From contig JBBELK010000093.1 in assembly GCA_037783545.1 (NCBI GenBank), positions 1,364,001 through 1,428,000 of the forward strand: 64,000 bases of DNA, given 5' to 3'. The DNA comes from Henricia sp. BOLD:AAB3569. Its lineage: Eukaryota; Echinodermata; Asteroidea; Spinulosida; Echinasteridae. The notes beneath the pieces are model-generated. The model saw only the letters and a program-made list of their open reading frames with translations, had not been told where the DNA came from and did no database searches. Shown one piece after another: positions 21,390 through 31,974 of this stretch. The translations under genes and the position numbers were made by a program. Position 1 is the first letter of the stretch; each line of letters opens with the position of its first letter.

Positions 21390-22022
21390 TTTTTAGTTTT
21401 CTAGGCAGTGGCTCCACTGAACTGAACCGTTTCCCTGCGCTTTCGAAATTAGTGTTTTATCCGGCAGCCATGGTGTTTGGAGCCAATTACCATGGCAATG
21501 CGTCACTTTTCGGCGCACTATTGCCCCAACCGTTGTTTCGTTGATAAATGTGGGTCCTTCTGGTCGTTCATATTCCAATTGGCCGAAGTTTGTTTCAATC
21601 ACATCGACGGTTTTTCTCCTGCATGGCATGTCATGGTAATTAGCTTTAAACATCATGTCCGTCGGGGAAAAAAAGTAACAGTGACGCGGTTTAGTTATTC
21701 TTAGTGTACAGCCAATTGCCTAGGCAACCAACAAAAGATGACGTATTACTTCGGCAGTCTATTGCAATAGCCTGCCTAAGTGAGTACGTTATCTTTAAAC
21801 AAAACAAAAATCATTAAACCGTGTTCCTGTGCTTTTGCAAAGGTACTTTTTTCGACGGCCATGTTAGTTTACAGCCAGTTGCTATGGCAACCACGTCACA
21901 CTTCGGTTGTCTATATAGGGTGCTTGTACATGGGATCAAAAGGTCACGGTTCGCTATAGACAGCCGAAGTGTGACGTGTTGCCGTGGCAATTGGCTCTAA
22001 ACTACCATAGCCGTTTGCAAAA
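21390..22022. repeat. Mosaic of short foldback repeats
   Basis: 21847-21915 pairs with 21953-22022 as a 65-bp-arm hairpin ('cacttcggttgtctata' against 'tatagacagccgaagtg'). The motif 'aacaaaagatgacgtatt..cttcggcagtct' recurs at 16270-16305 and, reversed, at 51895-51930. 'ccatggcaatgcgtcac' and 'ttgctatggcaaccacgtcac' are further copies of one end. Confidence 0.7.
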
Positions 22023-22892
22023 ATTGGAAATGAATTTCACATGTATTTCATTTGTCACTGACGCGTTTATACAGTCTGACCATCCGACAAATTTGATCGA
22101 AATTATAAGTCGGTTGAACACAGACGAGTTCAATCTTTACATGATGCAGATGATTGTTAGGTGAGACTAGTTTGATATAAATCTCACGACATTGAATGGA
22201 CAAATATTGAAATTGGTTGACCACTGATCATTTGGAAAGAACAAAGACCAATTCAATTGAATCATCTGCGCGTCTCACTCGTCTTGGGACGAAATTGAAG
22301 TTACAGGTTATGGATTTGATTTAAAAAGTTTTAAAATGTGCGAAAATTTGTGAGTTATATCTACAGTTTTAATGAATTCGTAACGAAGCGTAGAAGGCTG
22401 GAACATGAATAAGAAATAAGTCTCAATTGTTGTGCTAAGTCAGAATTACGACTTTTTTTGTATTCATGTCCGTTCATACAGCAACTTAAGAAAAGTAAAT
22501 AAACGTCATTCGGTAATACGAAGACAAATGAGTCCACCGGGTGCGCCACCCCATCACTGTCCTTTTCATTTGGCCGTTATATCAAAAGGATTTTGGCACC
22601 TGCTTCAATTTTGTTTAGAAATCGGTGAACACGGCACGGGGCCTTCTATTGTATCAGGAGCATTTCAGGAATTCTTAGGAGTTGACAAATTACAGCGGAC
22701 AGCGGGGCGGTGCTGAGTCTGAGGCTTTAACACTGAGCATTGTGCAGTGGCTCGTTCATTATTTATAACATGTAAAACAGACGGTCGTGAACGCGTTTGT
22801 GATTGGATGAGGCCACAGTGGTTTAGCAGTACTGTGTGTATGGGATTCTGATTGGACAAGAAAATTACGCACCGCCCAACACGTACGACACA
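22023..22892. other. No gene recognised upstream of gypsy fragment
   Basis: No gag, protease or zinc-knuckle (CCHC) motif was seen, and no host exon. Gypsy homology starts only near 22893, so the 5' half of that element is missing or unrecognisable. Confidence 0.5.
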
Positions 22893-23188
22893 CCGTTTCA
22901 AACGAAAGAACGCTAGCTGGACTGCAATGGGATATCTTGTTGGTATATCTTGATGACGTCATAGTTTTTGGCAAGACAGTGGATGATGAGTTACAACGTT
23001 TGAGGAACGCAGGACTGAAACTCAAGCCGAGTAAATGTAACCTCTTTCAGAGGTCAGTGAACTATTTGGGCCATATTGTGTCGGCCGAAGGAGTGGCCAC
23101 GGATCCCGCCAAAATCAAGGCAGTAGCTGATTGGCCAGTCCCTACGAACGTGAAGGAGTTGAGAAGTTTCATTGGTCTCGCCTCGTAC
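22893..23188 (+). pseudogene. Gypsy reverse transcriptase, palm/thumb fragment
   Basis: The frame reads 'ERTLAGLQWDILLVYLDD' (catalytic YLDD box), 'GLKLKPSKC', 'YLGHIVSAEG' and 'LRSFIGLASYY', the standard order in Ty3/gypsy enzymes. It stops at the mariner insertion point. Upstream palm motif A is absent. Confidence 0.9.
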
Positions 23189-23533
23189 TACAGGGTGTAT
23201 CAAAAAAAAGGAAACCCAACTTTAACTAGCTACTGTGGCAAAGATATACATTTTCTAGCAATAACCATGTTACCATCCAAAAGTAGACAACAAATGCTTT
23301 CCGGTGATACCTCACACATTAATTTACGATTACGCATCACTGACACTATGAACATCTAACAATGGAAATTGGGCACACACCATTGTTACTAACAATGGGG
23401 TTACAATGAACATGTACATGTTTTTGCTCATAGTGTGAGCACCAGCGTTTTGAAATTTAGGTCAATTATTCGACGTGGCTCACTTTCCAAGTCAATGAAA
23501 TCAACGTGGCTCCTTTCATAATTGATTTGGGTG

Positions 23534-23830
23534 TAATGCACCTATCAATTGTTTCCCCCAACCCCCCCCCCCCCCCCCCCTCCCCGCGCTACCCCACCCC
23601 ATAGGTGGGGGTTTGGTCACATTTTTCATGCCCCAGGGTGGGGCATTTGGCCGATTATCTGTGCATTTTTGCGCATGTTTTGCACCCAAGGGTGGGGATT
23701 TTTGTCACCTAAATGTTGCCCCAGGGGTGGGGATTTTGTCACGCAAAAAGTGACAATCCCCACCTGTTAGGTGGGGTAGCCCGGGGGGAGGGGGGGGGGG
23801 GGGGGGGGGAAACAATTGATAGGTGCATAA
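23534..23830. mobile_element. Poly-G/poly-C terminal-repeat MITE, intact copy
   Basis: The left end 'taatgcacctatcaattg' then 'tttcccccaaccccc', a C-run of about 20, and 'taccccaccccataggtgggg'. The right end is the inverted copy: 'cccacctgttaggtggggta', a G-run of about 30, and 'aacaattgataggtgcataa'. Internal 'ggtgggg..tttgtcac' modules repeat. It is 297 bp with no ORF. Truncated relatives are at 21089-21195 and 31731-31974. Confidence 0.93.
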
Positions 23831-23962
23831 CTGGAAATGTCTTTGCTGATTGTGCAACCACTTGTGGATGAGCCTAAGAGCTCTGACAGGCCTTCAGACA
23901 GTGTGTGTACCTGAGATCACAATGGTTCAGCTTACATTTTTACACCAGAACAGAGAATCTTT

Positions 23963-24253
23963 GTGGTGAAGACTTACCACGAAACCAGAAATTTTCAGGC
24001 CACTCAGAATGCGTTCGCAGAAACTTTCCCTGATAGAGAACCACCCACAAAGAAAATCATCTGGTCAAACGTAAAAAAGTATCAAGACCACAGAACGAGC
24101 CTTAACCGTGACAGGGAGCACTCAGGGAGGCGGAGGACCGCAAGAACTGAAGAAAACATTGCAGCCGTACGACAGCAATTGAGAGGGGAGGGGGCATGTG
24201 GAGGGCATTGGACAGTGAAACAAGTTAAACGTGTTTGGGAATTTCTTGAATAA
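23963..24253 (+). pseudogene. Transposase N-terminal helix-turn-helix fragment
   Basis: 96 codons resemble the DNA-binding N-terminus of mariner-type transposases: 'ETRNFQATQNAFAETFP' (first helices), a linker 'DREHSGRRR' and 'RTEENIAAVRQQLR' (second helix-turn-helix). The DDE/D catalytic domain is absent, since the open frame closes soon after 'RVWEFLE'. It lies inside the mariner-like element. Confidence 0.7.
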
Positions 24254-24503
24254 AATTTCAGAGAAAAAAACACGAGTCAGTGTTAATTTTGTTTCATATC
24301 AGAGTGAGCCACCTCCAAAAATTGACCCAAATTCCAACACACTGCTGCTCAGCGATGCGTAACCGAAAATTCATGAATGAAGTATCGTCGGAAAGCATTT
24401 GTAGTCTACTTTTAGATGATACCATAGTTTCTGCTGTAAAGTGTATAGTTTTGCCACAGTGACTATTTTAAGTTGGGTTTCCTTTTTTTTGATACACCCT
24501 GTA

Positions 24504-24770
24504 TAGGAGGTTCGTCCATGGATTTGCGACCATTGCTAGTCCGTTACATGCTCCGACGTCAAATTCCAAGGAGTTTGTATGGAGCGATAACTGTCAAGAG
24601 GCATTCGCCAGACTCAAGGAGTTGGTGACGTCACCAGTTCTCCCTTATCCGTCACCAGAGGGCGAGTATGTTTTGGATACAGACGCAAGTTCTGATGGGA
24701 TTGAGGCCGTGTTGTCCCAAGTCCATGATGGGGTTGAAAAAGTGGTTGCGTTCGCTAGCCGTAGTTGTTT
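24504..24770 (+). pseudogene. Gypsy reverse transcriptase/RNase H connection
   Basis: The gypsy frame resumes straight after the TA target duplication with 'RRFVHGFATIASPLH', 'EFVWSDNCQEAFARLKE' and 'YVLDTDASSDGIEAVLSQ' (start of RNase H, first catalytic Asp region). It then breaks after 'VVAFASR' by a frameshift and loss of about 20 residues. Confidence 0.9.
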
Positions 24771-26443
24771 ATCTGAAGTACTTCCGTCATTACCTGTACG
24801 GGCGGAAGGTAACTGTCAGAACGGACCACTCTTCACTGAGGTGGTTAATGAGGTCAAGGGACCCGGAAGGACAACTAGCGCGTTGGCTAGAAGTTATATC
24901 GGAATATGACCTCATCATAGAGCATCGCCCTGGCGTGAAACACGGTAACGCGGATGGGTTGTCTAGGCGACCGTGCAAACAATGCAGTCACTGTGGCAAC
25001 AGTGATGCCGATTGTGCTGATAACGCAGACGATGCGTTGGCAAGGGTTGCCGTTTTGCAACCAACTGTGGAAAGCAAAGAGCTACACGATGCTCTGATGA
25101 CAGACGCCACCATGCGTTGGGTGGTTGTCGCTAAAGAAGAAGGGAAAGAGCGTCCTCCATGGGCGAAAATAGCGAGTCTGTCCCCAGCAAGTAAGACATA
25201 TTGGTCCTATTGGAACAAGCTGGAGCTACGTAATGGCGTGCTTTACCAACGATGGGAATCGGACGATGGTAGTTCCGTCCGGTGGAGATTGGTGGTGTCT
25301 GAGAAGTCAAGGCACCAGATCATCAAAGAATTGCATGGCGGGAAACTGGGCGGCCATCTTGGTCTAAAGAAGACTTTGGCTCGAGTAAAACAGCGCTATT
25401 TCTGGTCTGGAATGGCCGCGGACGTGCGAGTCTGTTTGCGCCGCTGTAACCAGTGCGCCAGGAGGAAACCGCCACCAAAACGACGGGTGGCGCCCTTACA
25501 ACAGTATAATGTGGGCGGAGCTATGGAAAGGGTTGCTATGGACCTGATTGGTCCACTTCCCAAGACGGATGACGGTAACCAATGGATTTTGGTGGTCGGA
25601 GATTACGCCAACCGGTGGATGGAAGCATATGCGCTTCCCGACGCTAAAGCCGAAATGGTAGCGGCAAAGTTCGTTACCGAGTGTGTGTGCCGATTTGGTG
25701 TCCCAGCCGAACTCCATTCGGATCAGGGAACCAATTTTGAATCACACGTGTTTAGGGAGATGTGTAAAATTCTTGGAATAAGTAAGACGAGAACAACCGC
25801 TTACAATCCCAAGTCGGACGGACTCGTTGAAAGATTCAACAAAACTCTTATAACCATTGTGTCTATGATGATTGATCCACACTTGGGTCAAAAAGACTGG
25901 GATAAATGCCTCCCATATGCGATTAGCGCATACCGGTGTACTCCGCATGAAACAATTGGGGAATCCCCCAATATGATGATGTTGGGGCGCGAGGTGATGC
26001 TCCCAATTGACCTCACAATGGAGCATCCACCCCCATATGAGGAGATAAAGACTGACTACGCCAGCAGTCCCAGGAGCCAAATACAAAGGGCTCACGAGAG
26101 GGCGCAAAAGGCCCTTGGCAAGAACATGAGGCGCCAAAAACAAAACCACAACCGGAAGAGCAGCGATCCCTGCATCCGAGAGGGGGCGTTCGTCTGGCTG
26201 TTTAATCCAGCCAAAAAGAAAGGGGTATGCCCCAAGCTTCAGATGAAGTGGGAGGGGCCGTACCTTGTCCTCAAAAAGCTGTCTGATGTGGTTGTTCGCG
26301 TACAAAGGGCGAGGTCAAAGGGCGCGAAACCACGTGTGGACCGACTTAAGCCTTACAATGGGGATCCGATTGAGTCATGGAAGGCTGCAGTACCTATGAA
26401 GAACCTGAGACAGCTATGGAGAGTCAAGAAGACTCGCACATAG
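24771..26443 (+). CDS. Gypsy RNase H C-part and integrase ORF
   Basis: One long open frame (continuous from 24668, meaningful from about 24771) holds the RNase H C-terminus ('TDHSSLRWLM', 'RPGVKHGNADGLSR') and a full integrase. Integrase parts in order: an HHCC zinc module ('ELHGG..GGHLG' and 'CLRRCNQC'), a DDE core ('VAMDLIGPLP', 'LHSDQGTNF', 'GLVERFN') and a GPY/F-like tail ('WEGPYLVLKKL', 'VDRLKPY'). All three acidic catalytic residues are readable, so the integrase domain itself looks intact, although the element as a whole cannot replicate. Confidence 0.92.
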
Positions 26444-26619
26444 AACAGCCGTTGATTGAGTTGGAGGCTGGAAACAGTAGTAGTGAACCTGTCCCTGTGC
26501 CAGCTGAGTTAATTCAAAGGGATTCATATAACGCGGTACCAGACACACCTCCAACACGGAGATACCCAAAACGAAAGCACCAGAAGCCCGCTATAGGTAC
26601 CGCTAGCATGATCTACTGA
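26400..26619 (+). pseudogene. Gypsy pol C-terminal tail in shifted frame
   Basis: After integrase the tail continues in another frame with acidic and proline-rich sequence ending 'RRYPKRKHQKPAIG', typical of the end of gypsy pol. TGA at 26617-26619. Confidence 0.6.
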
Positions 26620-26700
26620 AAGCAAGAGTAGGAGTCAGGAGGCTAAGCGAGAAGCTTAATGTATATAAGTAAGAATCAAAGCTGAAATTAACAAATCTGT

Positions 26701-28918
26701 GTACCGTAATTTTCGGAATATAAGCCGCCCGGGGTATAAGCCGCGACGCCCGAAAATTCCAGAAACAAGATTCACCGTCGGCGTATAAGCCGCCCGGCTT
26801 ATTAGCCGCACTATTTTGTCGGCCACAGATCGATCACAAAGAACTGCCGCCGTAAGTGCCTCACCGCGGGCCACGTGCGCGCGACCACGCACTGCAGTTG
26901 TCACACTCTCTGTCGGCGCGGCATGTCGCCTCAAAGAGAGCTTTGTGGTCCAGGTTGTTTTGATGACAGCACACTCAAGAGAAAACCTTATTGAAATCAA
27001 GAAGTGGCTTTATCGGAAAAGGCGTTACATGTTTATAATAAGTTATAGCAAGGTGCAATGCACTCAAAGTAGGCTAATCTTGTTTCAGTTTGTTTTGTAA
27101 ATAGATAAAGTACATGTAACTTGACATATTTTAAAAATGCCTTGGAATGTGCATAATGAGAAATCTCCAAAAAATAAAGGAGAGTATATATAGAAGACGA
27201 TGACGAAGGCATCAAGATATTCGCTGGATTCTCCGACGGCGGCCGCACGGCATGCAGTGCACCAGGCCGGTGGGCCATGCACAAACACGGTAAGTGAAAG
27301 CAGGGCTTCGTTCCAAATGCGCGCACATTGTTAAACGTTTGCAACGTTCGCCAAATACCCAGCTTGTACGCATATGCACAAGATCAAAGAGCACTGTAAC
27401 CAGAGGCGAACGTTGCCAACGTTCGCATGAGTGGAACGCAGCCCACGTGTACAAATTGTACAGCTGCTTTCTCCCGGGCCCGACGCATATGCTATGCATG
27501 TACGATAATAGCCGGCCGAGTCTCTCCATTACGCGCACCGCGATTGGTTATTTTCAATGCACATGGTACGTGACTTGGTGATTTTGATCTCACCGGCCAA
27601 AATAAAATATGCCAAACGTTTTATGTTTGATTGCTTCCGTATTGTACTGCCACTACATTGCATTTGTCATGCGTTTGGGTCCATCACGATTAAACTAAAA
27701 ACGCAAAGGACAGTGACAAAGAATTAGACTGGACCAGATGGACGGGGGTTTAGACCGAAGCTGCAGCAATAATTGGACGGTTCATGGGGCATCTCCATTT
27801 TTGCAAAAAGAGTTTATAAATACGAAAACCAGCTTCACGGCCAGCGGCAAAAAATTGAAGCCGATGGTCATCAATGGGCGTCTTGAGCGGAGTATACCAA
27901 CTTGGGCTGTGCAAACGCTATGCCTTCTTTTTTCCGAATTCGGTTATCTCAATAGATCATTCTATGTTGATTGCAACTGACATAAAGGGGCTTCATGGGG
28001 ATTGGGTGATTGATATTAATATTTGTAATTCAGCGGAAAAAGAATGCTACATAGATCTATCGTCTTTTGCTTGGTACCGGGTATTCCCGATGATTTCTCG
28101 CATTTGCGTCCGCCCCATATTTTTGTGCACGACGCCGCTATAGTTCATTCACCCCCATTTCAATGCATGGCGGTGAATGAACTATGGCGGCGTCGTGTTC
28201 CGAATTTACCTTTGACCTCGCCACGTGCATGCACCGCGCGCGAGATACCGAAAAGGCTTATTAAAATAGGGGACCGTTTGCCTGCCTTTGCCTGCGGACG
28301 TACGTACGTACGTACACGTATGCCGCTTGGGCGAAATGGCTTTTGGGCGAAGGGGCTCAAGTTGGGAAAAGTGACTGTACATTGTTGGAAAAACATCGTT
28401 AATTAAAATTACTTGTACTCGGATTTTCCATTTAAAACACACATTTCCACAGACAATGACAAACACAGAACTCTTTGGATTTTAAAACAACGCCGACTAA
28501 AAGTAAAGAATTGAAGAAAACACGGAAGGAACAGACGCACCAAACGATTTGTTCGGCGTTGGACGAATACTCACGACCGATGGCATGGTCCGATGGCGAA
28601 CTGGTTGCCTGCGCTTGTGCAGTGTCACATCGATGTATGGGTCACCAATGAAGATCGGTACACTCTGCACCTGGGAAAATTGCACACCTTTTCGTGCGCG
28701 TGCGACGGCCTTCAACATCGTTTTTTGACAATAAAAAATTCCCATAAAAGATTGATAGAATTATTTCAGGAACTACATTACATAATGTACATGAGCATGT
28801 CATGATTTTTATCTTTAGAGCTCGGCGTATAAGCCGCCCGGTATATAAGCCGCCGGGAACTTTTTTTTGGGCAAAATCAACGTATAAGCCGCGGCTTATA
28901 TTCCGAAAATTACGGTAC
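26701..28918. mobile_element. 2.2-kb TIR element without visible transposase
   Basis: The ends 'gtaccgtaattttcgg' and 'ccgaaaattacggtac' are exact inverted copies. Each is followed inward by several 'tataagccgc' words (at least four on the left, four on the right), a subterminal repeat pattern expected of transposase-binding sites. No transposase motif was found in any frame. No target duplication is clear. The superfamily is not assigned. Confidence 0.9.
28128..28197. repeat. 25-bp-arm hairpin inside the 2.2-kb element
   Basis: 28128-28152 pairs with 28173-28197 ('gtgaatgaactat.gcggcg') with one mismatch and a 20-base loop. Confidence 0.85.
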
Positions 28919-29889
28919 ATTGAAAAGAAAATGATTAGGAAATGATTGGTGTTTCTTGTATTTAGTTACGTTGCATGCTATGCAAAAGTTTACGAGTTGT
29001 TACAACCCTACATATGTTATTTGTTAATGTGTTGAAGCTGTGGGTATCTGATGTTAAATAAGAGTTAAGGAAAAAAATAGTTCCTGAGTTAACGTGTTGA
29101 AGTGTTTCAAGTTTTCTTTAAAGTAAAGTTGTCCAATCAGTGATTTGAGAATTGATCTGTTGCGTTATAATAAGAATAATCGGCTTAATCAAAATGGGGA
29201 CATTTAGGCCTGTCGGGAGGCTATGTGACGCAACAGGGGTGCGAGCAGGCAACACAATTGCTGGCATCCTGAGATATCAGGGAATTTCCACTCTGCAAAG
29301 CGACGTAACAATACCCTGAGGAAACACACGCAAATCTGTGGAGTGAGCCGGCTGTTGTCTTGAGCCAACTCACGCCCGAGTCATTTTGATGTAATTTAAT
29401 AAATTCGGTCATGTTATGCCGAAAAGAAACGATTTCTATACTTTCCAGAAATTGTATTGGGTTCCGTTCCTTATGACTGTCCCATTCCTACCAAACTTTC
29501 AAACGACGATCTTAATTTACTCCGCAGTTTTTCAAATTAATAACAGGGATGCATGCTGACGAATGTAATGGAACGGATTCCCCAGTATGCTTTAAATAGC
29601 AGCCAATCGCCGACGCGGACAACAGCCAGCATTACCGAGTACATGTATCACATGCATGCACGGTGTTTACAATCTGCGCGCGTTACATTTGAATGCCTGC
29701 AATCATGCTGCAATGCACTGCCAAGCGTCCTGATTGGTCCAGCAGAGGCGACAAGATTTCTGTCGCTAGTCCCACCGCGAAATGGGGCCTTTTTCAACAG
29801 GGCCACTGTACGCAGGAGTTAGGGAGTGCGTTAAAGGGGCACTGTTGCAAGAGGATGAATCGCTGGGGGCGCTAAATGCACACTGCACG
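28919..29889. other. No gene recognised; contains dispersed repeat
   Basis: Short open frames only. The block at about 29258-29345 ('cctgagatatcagggaatttccactctgc..gcgacgtaacaatac..ccctgagg..acgcaaatctgtgga') recurs inverted at 40205-40320 inside SLC2A13. Confidence 0.6.
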
Positions 29890-30234
29890 GTCACCCGGGA
29901 ACGTTAGGAAAATGTTATACTGTGCGAGTGCAATGCATTGGCGCGGCATTGTGTGCTGTGTATATGGAAGCTCCGCTCCGTGTGTCGTGATTGGCCAGGC
30001 TAAAGTCACTGTAAGGTCGCATGCACTGGGCATGCGCGGGAAACTGATAAAACCAGTGAGCAGAGCCGCTTCTGGCTAGGCTCAGTTCGGAGTGAAGTCC
30101 GGGCTTGTGAACCTGTTCAGGATTACGGCCCTTCGAACGAGTACAGTGTCAATTGGACTTGCGAACCTGTTCACACAGGTGGTCCCGATACACCGAGGAA
30201 CAGCGTGCGTGGTTCCTGCATGAGGTACGCATTG
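29890..30234 (+). repeat. LTR-like dispersed repeat, copy 2
   Basis: Second copy of 19933-20495, same orientation, lacking the internal stretch of about 200 bp. Homology stops at 'gaggtacgcatt', exactly where copy 1 also leaves the alignment, so that point is an element end or a recombination joint. Confidence 0.65.
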
Positions 30235-30378
30235 TGTGGGACCCGACTGTGTGGTTCTGCATAGGGTGTGCATTGTGTGGGGCTATCGTGTGGTTCCCAG
30301 CTGGGCAAGTACTGCCTTTTAGGATGGTGCTTGTCTGGTAACACTGATACACCGCTAACGTGCGTGGGGTAACGTGGG

Positions 30379-30580
30379 GTGTTATGGCCGAGCGGTCTAG
30401 TGTGTCGAACTTAAATTCCTGTGCTATATAGTACTAGAATGTAGGTTCGATTCCGGGCCGCGACGGGTTGTGGCACCTATGCTCTTGAGCAAGGCACTCA
30501 ACCACACTTGCTCCCATTCCTGTAATTGGCGGTCCCTTCGCTGTTGGATGTGGTAAATAAATAAATAAATAAATAAATAG
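30379..30580 (+). mobile_element. tRNA-derived SINE with (AAATA)n tail
   Basis: It has an A-box-like 'tggccgagcggtctagtg', a B-box-like 'ggttcgattcc', then 'gctcttgagcaaggcactcaacc' and a 3' (AAATA)n tail (about 30551-30580). The same body occurs at 53344, 55333 and 58205, and the tail type at 45885-45960. Confidence 0.88.
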
Positions 30581-31730
30581 TGCTACAAGCACTAATACTT
30601 GTGTACAGCCGTCCCGTCCGCCATATTGGACGTGTTGAGATAGTCGCCGAGGGCCACGCGGTTGCGTGTGGTGCCACTTCCCTTTGCTGGAGTATAGTCC
30701 TAGACTCGATTCAAGTCTCTAACGCTAACGTGCTTGTGACCGCCAATTGCACGTACAACTGACTCCCCTGCGTCACGGGTTCCTAAAAGACGCCCTCTAT
30801 ACTGATTACATGCTTATACAATGATGCCCTCTATTAAAGGTTGGGCTAAGCGATCTTGTACATATTAGCATTGTGCTAGTCTCCAATCTAGCCTTAATTC
30901 ATCTTGTTCATCACCAATCTGGGTATTAATTATCTTGGTCAATCGAAACACTGCTACCGATACTGGGACGGTATATTTCCATCCCAACGGACGCGTCTCT
31001 AACCGCTCAGGGGCGTTCCGGTCGTGCCGTCCAACGACCACACCTCGTGGAGGAGGGCGCCCTCGCAGCACTCGCTTTCACGCCGAGGGGTGTGGCGTCA
31101 CAATACCTTACGAAGCAGCATCGTTTTATTTTGATGATGCTGGCACTTTATTTGAGCATAAGAAACGGACAGAAAAAAAAAACCATATTTGGAAAGTCAC
31201 TAAATGGAAGACTGTATCTGGTATTTTGTTGATATGGGAGAGTGATATAATGACAACCAGCAGGTAGGTAATACAATACCATCTCCTTAATGGAAGGGAC
31301 AACAATTGCAAAGGGTTGCCTTTGTACGCTTCATCTAAGTCGCCATCTCTTGCACTTCAGCGCTCGGACACGAGAGGGCATGAGTCAGGTCCACCAGATT
31401 TTTACATACTTCACAGCGTGTGGGAGTCGGGAAACAAGGCATCGATCTTGACGTCATCCATGCAATCGTTGCATGGTTGACGTCATCATCCCTTTCAAAA
31501 TTTTAAATATAGCACGGCACATAGTTGCAGTGTTTATCATCAAAATTAATTGGGTTGCCGATGTTGAAAACGAGATTCTCATGAAGGTTTATGCACCGGT
31601 CATATTTTGATTAAATTCGTCGATAACGTCAAACAAGTGTTGCCCCTTCCTTTAGGACCACATGCAAAATTACCGCTTACACATAACAAAATAAACCACA
31701 CGTGTACACCACCAGAGGAGCCAAGGCAAA
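30581..31730. other. No gene recognised
   Basis: Open frames are short with no family motifs, and there is no clear inverted repeat. One frame at 30935-31267 has an Arg/Gly-rich stretch but no recognisable domain. Confidence 0.5.
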
Positions 31731-31974
31731 TTAGGTGACAAAAATACCCACCCTCGGGTGCAAAACATGCGCAAAATGCACATAAAATGGGCCAAATGCC
31801 CCACCCTGCGGCATGAAAAATGTGAGCAAACCCCCACCTAGGGGGTGAGGCAGCGCGGGGGGAGGGGGGGGGGGGGGGGGTGGGTGGGGGAGGGGGGGGA
31901 GGTGGTGGGGGAGGGGGGGGGGGGGGGGTTGGGTGGTGGGGGAGGGGGGGGGGGAACAATTGATAGGTGCATAA
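31731..31974. mobile_element. Poly-G MITE family, truncated copy with long G-tract
   Basis: It matches one half of the 23534 element in inverted orientation ('gtgcaaaacatgcgcaaaa', 'catgaaaaatgtga'), then a tract of nearly pure G with a few T and A at about 31857-31954, then the family end 'gaacaattgataggtgcata'. The left end is truncated. Confidence 0.9.

Larger units (their letters stand above)
23191..24501 (+). mobile_element. Mariner-like element inserted in gypsy pol
   Basis: The ends 'cagggtgtatcaaaaaaaag' and its reverse complement 'cttttttttgatacaccctg' are perfect for about 31 bp, and similarity continues inward for more than 90 bp. TA flanks both sides (23189-23190 and 24502-24503), the Tc1/mariner target signature. 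The element is 1311 bp. It retains only an N-terminal transposase-like ORF and carries the poly-G MITE at 23534-23830, so it is non-autonomous. Confidence 0.93.
22893..26620 (+). mobile_element. Ty3/gypsy-type retrotransposon pol fragment, split by a DNA element
   Basis: The order reverse transcriptase C-part, RNase H, integrase is that of Ty3/gypsy elements. The element starts inside reverse transcriptase (no gag, protease or early motifs), is interrupted at 23189-24503 by a mariner-like insertion, and ends with a proline-rich tail at 26619. Two further lesions are visible: a short loss after the YLDD box ('FGKTVDD' passes too soon to 'RNAGLKLKPSKC') and a deletion with frameshift in RNase H near 24770. 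Another frame change lies near 26400. No flanking LTR was recognised with confidence. Confidence 0.93.

Noticed and set aside
25742..26305. 187-codon minus-strand ORF
   Set aside because: Antisense shadow of the gypsy integrase, whose catalytic motifs are on the + strand.
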